NCBI GenBank assembly: GCA_002753095.1
Contig: PDZU01000020.1
Location: 1 to 46,868 of the forward strand
Source of the DNA: Magnetococcales bacterium
GTDB taxonomy: Bacteria; Pseudomonadota; Magnetococcia; Magnetococcales; Magnetaquicoccaceae
Reading direction: 5' to 3'
Length of the DNA: 46,868 nucleotides
The translations under genes were made by a program, and so were the position numbers. Below the pieces are notes generated by a model that ran no database searches, was not told the origin of the DNA, and was given only the letters and a program-made list of their open reading frames with translations. Of the stretch, positions 44,079-46,868 are shown piece by piece (positions within the stretch are counted from its first letter, which is position 1; the number at the start of each line of letters is the position of its first letter).

Positions 44079-45727
44079 GACCAAAAGGATAACTTGTTGG
44101 CAAACAACTCCCAGCAACGCCCAGCCTCCTGCAAGGCCCGCTGCAACCGCTCCGCCTGCCACGCCTGCATGGCCTGCAACGCCGCCTCCTCCCCCGCCAC
44201 ACCACGCAATAAAAAGCGTTGGCTGCTCTCAATGTGCAATAAACGGTGCAACGCCTCCTGCATGCGCTGCAACGCCTCTGCATAAAAAAGCCGCCCATCC
44301 CCACTACGACCACGCCTGTTTGCAAACAACTCCCCAAAAAGCATTACCGCGTGGCCCATCTGGTCCAACTCCGTCACCAGCGCACTGCGATCGGCAAAAG
44401 ACAACTCCTGCCACTGCCGCCCTTGGCGCCGCACCCGCTGATAACTCTCCTGCAACCACTCCCCCGCCCGACGCTGCAACGGCGCTTCCAACGCCTCCCG
44501 CAACAGCGGGTCCGACAGAAAATCCCACAACTCACCCTGCAACCAGTTGTGCAACCCCAACATCAGGCGGGTAAAACGAAAGCTGCTTACACTCTTTTCC
44601 AGCCGTTTGATCGCCAATAGCAGACCGTTGCGTGTCTTGTTGAGCAAACCATCCAGCCCCGCGTGTCCAGCAAACTGTTCCAACAAAGGCTCCAGACTGA
44701 CCTGCTGCAGTACCTGACACTCGTGCACCAACAGCAGTTCCTTCAATAACCAGCCCAATTCGTTTTCCAACTCGGCAGCCACGCCGCGCGGCATAAAAGG
44801 ATCATAGTAGCGCAATAACGCCTGCAAACGCTCCACATCCCGATGCAACAGCCGAATGCGCTCCAACTTGTCCTGTTTACCAGCAAACAGAACAGCGTGC
44901 TGCCCGACAGCCAGGGCCTGCAACAACCGTCCAGCCACCTCCCGGAACACCTGCTGACCACTCATCTCCCCAGACAGGGGAAAAAAAGGCGCTGCGCCAC
45001 CCGATTCAGCGCGCAACACAAAGAAGTAAGGCGCCTCCGTTCCGGCTGGCAAAGGCAATACCCGTTGCGGAGCCAACGCCGCAAAAGCCCGCCCCACCGG
45101 ACTCTCCCCCAACAAGGCCGGACCTACCCGCTCCCAAGGCGGCAGAGCCCCCTCCTCACCGCGCGACTGGCCATGATAGAGCAACCAAGCCAAATCCATC
45201 CCAACCTGATACCAACGCGCCAACGAACCCGTTTGCCACTGCAACAACAGGGCATGAAAAGGATAGCGATCCGCTCCAAACTTCCAATAACCCTGCTCTT
45301 CCGTCAGCAAAATCTGCCCATCTGGAAAGCTCAAACGCCAACTTTGCGCCCGACAGTGCAGCGTGAAGACCACCTCCAAAGCCCGCAGGTCATCCACATT
45401 CAGCAAAGGAAAAAGAGAAAGTTTGCGCAACGGTTTGAGATCCAGTTGCGCTTCAGCCAGAGGCGTCTCCACCCACTGCAGCTCCACAGCCCCCTCTTCC
45501 TGCCGAGTGCAGCGCTGAATCCACTGCGCATCACGCCGATGTATCAATAACGAAACATGGTGCCGATGCAGTTGCAGATTCGGTGTATCATAATGAATCT
45601 CATTCTGCTCCCGCACCCCCAGCGCTTCTCCGACCACCTGCACAAACGGATGGGCCTGCAACAGCCCCGTTAGCCCGCTTGTCAGTTGGCTCGCATCCAG
45701 TCGGATCACCCGGTCCAACGATGGCAT
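44075..45727 (-). CDS. CYTH-CHAD protein, CYTH motif degenerate
   Basis: A 550-residue protein. Residues 1 to about 200 resemble a CYTH domain (NEIHYDTPNLQLHRHHVSLLIHRR, WIQRCT), but the usual N-terminal ExExK is replaced by DRVIR, so catalysis is doubtful. The remainder is helical and CHAD-like (VERLQALLRYYDPFM, LGWLLKELLLVHECQVLQQ, LLAIKRLEKSVSSFRFTRLMLGL, ALVTELDQMGHAVMLF). CHAD domains bind inorganic polyphosphate. ATG 45727, with AGAGGG upstream, is taken over the adjoining GTG at 45730. It lies 46 nt after the coiled-coil gene and overlaps the HDOD gene by 4 nt. CYTH-CHAD identity is by pattern, moderately sure. Confidence 0.72.
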   Translation of the reverse strand: MPSLDRVIRLDASQLTSGLTGLLQAHPFVQVVGEALGVREQNEIHYDTPNLQLHRHHVSLLIHRRDAQWIQRCTRQEEGAVELQWVETPLAEAQLDLKPLRKLSLFPLLNVDDLRALEVVFTLHCRAQSWRLSFPDGQILLTEEQGYWKFGADRYPFHALLLQWQTGSLARWYQVGMDLAWLLYHGQSRGEEGALPPWERVGPALLGESPVGRAFAALAPQRVLPLPAGTEAPYFFVLRAESGGAAPFFPLSGEMSGQQVFREVAGRLLQALAVGQHAVLFAGKQDKLERIRLLHRDVERLQALLRYYDPFMPRGVAAELENELGWLLKELLLVHECQVLQQVSLEPLLEQFAGHAGLDGLLNKTRNGLLLAIKRLEKSVSSFRFTRLMLGLHNWLQGELWDFLSDPLLREALEAPLQRRAGEWLQESYQRVRRQGRQWQELSFADRSALVTELDQMGHAVMLFGELFANRRGRSGDGRLFYAEALQRMQEALHRLLHIESSQRFLLRGVAGEEAALQAMQAWQAERLQRALQEAGRCWELFANKLSFWS

Positions 45728-45776
45728 CACGCCCTCTTACCCATCCTCCCTGGTTATGGTTCAGTTGCCAAACGGT

Positions 45777-46868
45777 CTACTTGGTCCGCAAACGCCGCCG
45801 TAACGCTTCCAGACGCTCGCCCAACATCTCGATAAACACTGTCTGCTCCTGCCCCACCGTACTGATCACCTCTTCCAAACCCCGCCCCAAATCACTCACC
45901 CGCTGCAACATCTGCTGCGTGCTGGACTCATTGCGACTCAACAACCCCTCGCGCATCACCTCCAGATCCTGGCTGAGCGTCTGGTTCAACTCACCAATAA
46001 TCCGTGTCAAATGATGATGGTGCGTGTTGACGTGACCGATCACCTCCGCCAATTTGTGATCCATCTGCTGCGACTGCTCGCGCTCCGAACGGCTGCTATC
46101 CTCGCGCCAATCGGCCACCGTGGCAACAATCGTGCTGCGCTCTGCCACCAAACGTTCACGCAACTCTGCCAACCCCTGCGATAAACTGCCCAGACTCTGC
46201 TCCAAACGATCAGAAAGCTGCTCGACCACCCGTTCTGCCAACGCCTGAGTCTGATCCGGTACTGTCTCCTGGGCCTGCAAACCACGTTCTACCCGCTCTG
46301 CCATGTCCGCCATGTCCAGACGACTCTGGTCCGTCTGCTGCTGCAACATCTCCTGCAGTTGCGCGGCCAATTGAGCCGCCCACTGCGCCTGCGCCACCTG
46401 CTGGCTCTGCATCATCGCCAACAATTGCCCACGCAAACGCTCCAAAAGCGCCTCTTCCGCAACCGGAACAGAAGCCGTCGCCTGTACGGGAGTTGCCTGA
46501 CTCGCCTGGACCGCCTCCTGCACCGCCGACTGGGTCTGTGCCGCCAGATCCTGTTGCAAACGCGTCAAGAGTCGCTCGGTCTCCTCGCCTTGGCTATCCT
46601 GCTGCTGCCGCCACAAAACCTGCAACGCCTCTTGCCACTGCGCCAGCGCCTGCTGAATCACCTGAGCCAACGCGTCGCCATCCTGCGCCTGCTGCCGCAA
46701 AGCCGCCAACACCTGCTCTGTCAACAGCTCCTGACGCCCCAACTGCTGCTGCCATTGCCCAGCCAACTCCGTCTTGAGCTGCGCCAACACAGCACTCAAA
46801 TCAACACCTTGATTCTGCTCCTGCTGCGCCAACAACGCCAACTGCGCCTGCCATTGTGCCGTCAAACG
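45777..46868 (-). CDS. Long coiled-coil protein (5' partial)
   Basis: At least 364 residues, open through the window end (the codons before the first TTG still read in frame), so the N-terminus is missing. The sequence is Ala/Gln/Leu-rich with heptad-like periodicity and no globular motif (for example AAQLQEMLQQQTDQSR, LAERVVEQLSDRLEQSL, LGRGLEEVISTVGQEQT). A His-rich patch VNTHHHHLTR lies near the C-terminal third. Because a MotB-like gene ends the same operon, it may be the cytoplasmic tail of a MotA/ZorA/TolQ-like channel protein; the region that would show this lies outside the window. Confidence 0.7.
   Translation of the reverse strand, partial: RLTAQWQAQLALLAQQEQNQGVDLSAVLAQLKTELAGQWQQQLGRQELLTEQVLAALRQQAQDGDALAQVIQQALAQWQEALQVLWRQQQDSQGEETERLLTRLQQDLAAQTQSAVQEAVQASQATPVQATASVPVAEEALLERLRGQLLAMMQSQQVAQAQWAAQLAAQLQEMLQQQTDQSRLDMADMAERVERGLQAQETVPDQTQALAERVVEQLSDRLEQSLGSLSQGLAELRERLVAERSTIVATVADWREDSSRSEREQSQQMDHKLAEVIGHVNTHHHHLTRIIGELNQTLSQDLEVMREGLLSRNESSTQQMLQRVSDLGRGLEEVISTVGQEQTVFIEMLGERLEALRRRLRTK

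Noticed and set aside
42339..46868. Calling the minus-strand operon Zorya
   Set aside because: Only a MotB-like protein and a coiled-coil fragment match the outline; the HDOD and CHAD genes are not Zorya accessory genes and the channel domain is outside the window.

Overview
The window looks like part of a chromosome from a free-living, GC-rich Gram-negative proteobacterium. Evidence includes type IV pilus secretin genes, a periplasmic dihaem cytochrome c, proton-translocating transhydrogenase, and many hybrid sensor kinases. The gene mix would fit a magnetotactic-type lineage (Magnetococcales-like), but that is a guess from general flavour and no single gene proves it. I saw no rRNA, tRNA, IS element, prophage or CRISPR array.

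Layout. (1) 1-6679: end of a type IV pilus operon, pilY1 (5' end cut by the window), a pilE-like pilin and a pilQ secretin. (2) 6727-17479: a defence block. A toxin-first toxin/antitoxin pair is followed by four same-strand genes: a type III-like restriction helicase/nuclease, its adenine/cytosine-N methyltransferase, an OLD-family ATPase-TOPRIM nuclease, and a UvrD-type helicase with a RelE-like N-terminus. The last three genes overlap at TGATG junctions. (3) 17505-18230: a dihaem cytochrome c. (4) 18592-26263: a signalling block with a PAS kinase, a receiver, a PilZ protein, a receiver-kinase, a second receiver and a large hybrid kinase whose 3' end is broken by two compensating indels. (5) 26290-30366: tsaB, rimI, a CBS protein, a guanylate-kinase-like protein, a CYTH phosphatase and apaH. 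(6) 30535-34648 (minus): purB and a receiver/metallo-beta-lactamase/cyclic-nucleotide-domain fusion. (7) 34750-39736: a TIGR04283-like glycosyltransferase, pntA, pntB, and a TIGR04282-like glycosyltransferase. (8) 39996-42254: a DUF2235 hydrolase with membrane segments. (9) 42339-46868 (minus): a coupled operon of a coiled-coil protein (cut by the window end), a CYTH-CHAD protein, an HDOD protein and a MotB/OmpA-like protein.

Two things stand out beyond ordinary annotation. First, a dispersed family of structured repeats occurs in six intergenic places. Each is built of successive hairpins, and the arms change in a compensatory way between copies, so structure is kept while sequence drifts. 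Second, there are two candidate multi-gene systems: the type III-like restriction/OLD/RelE-UvrD locus, in which the methyltransferase has a strikingly AT-rich target-recognition segment, and the MotB-like/HDOD/CHAD/coiled-coil operon, which combines a stator-like membrane protein with a putative polyphosphate-binding protein.
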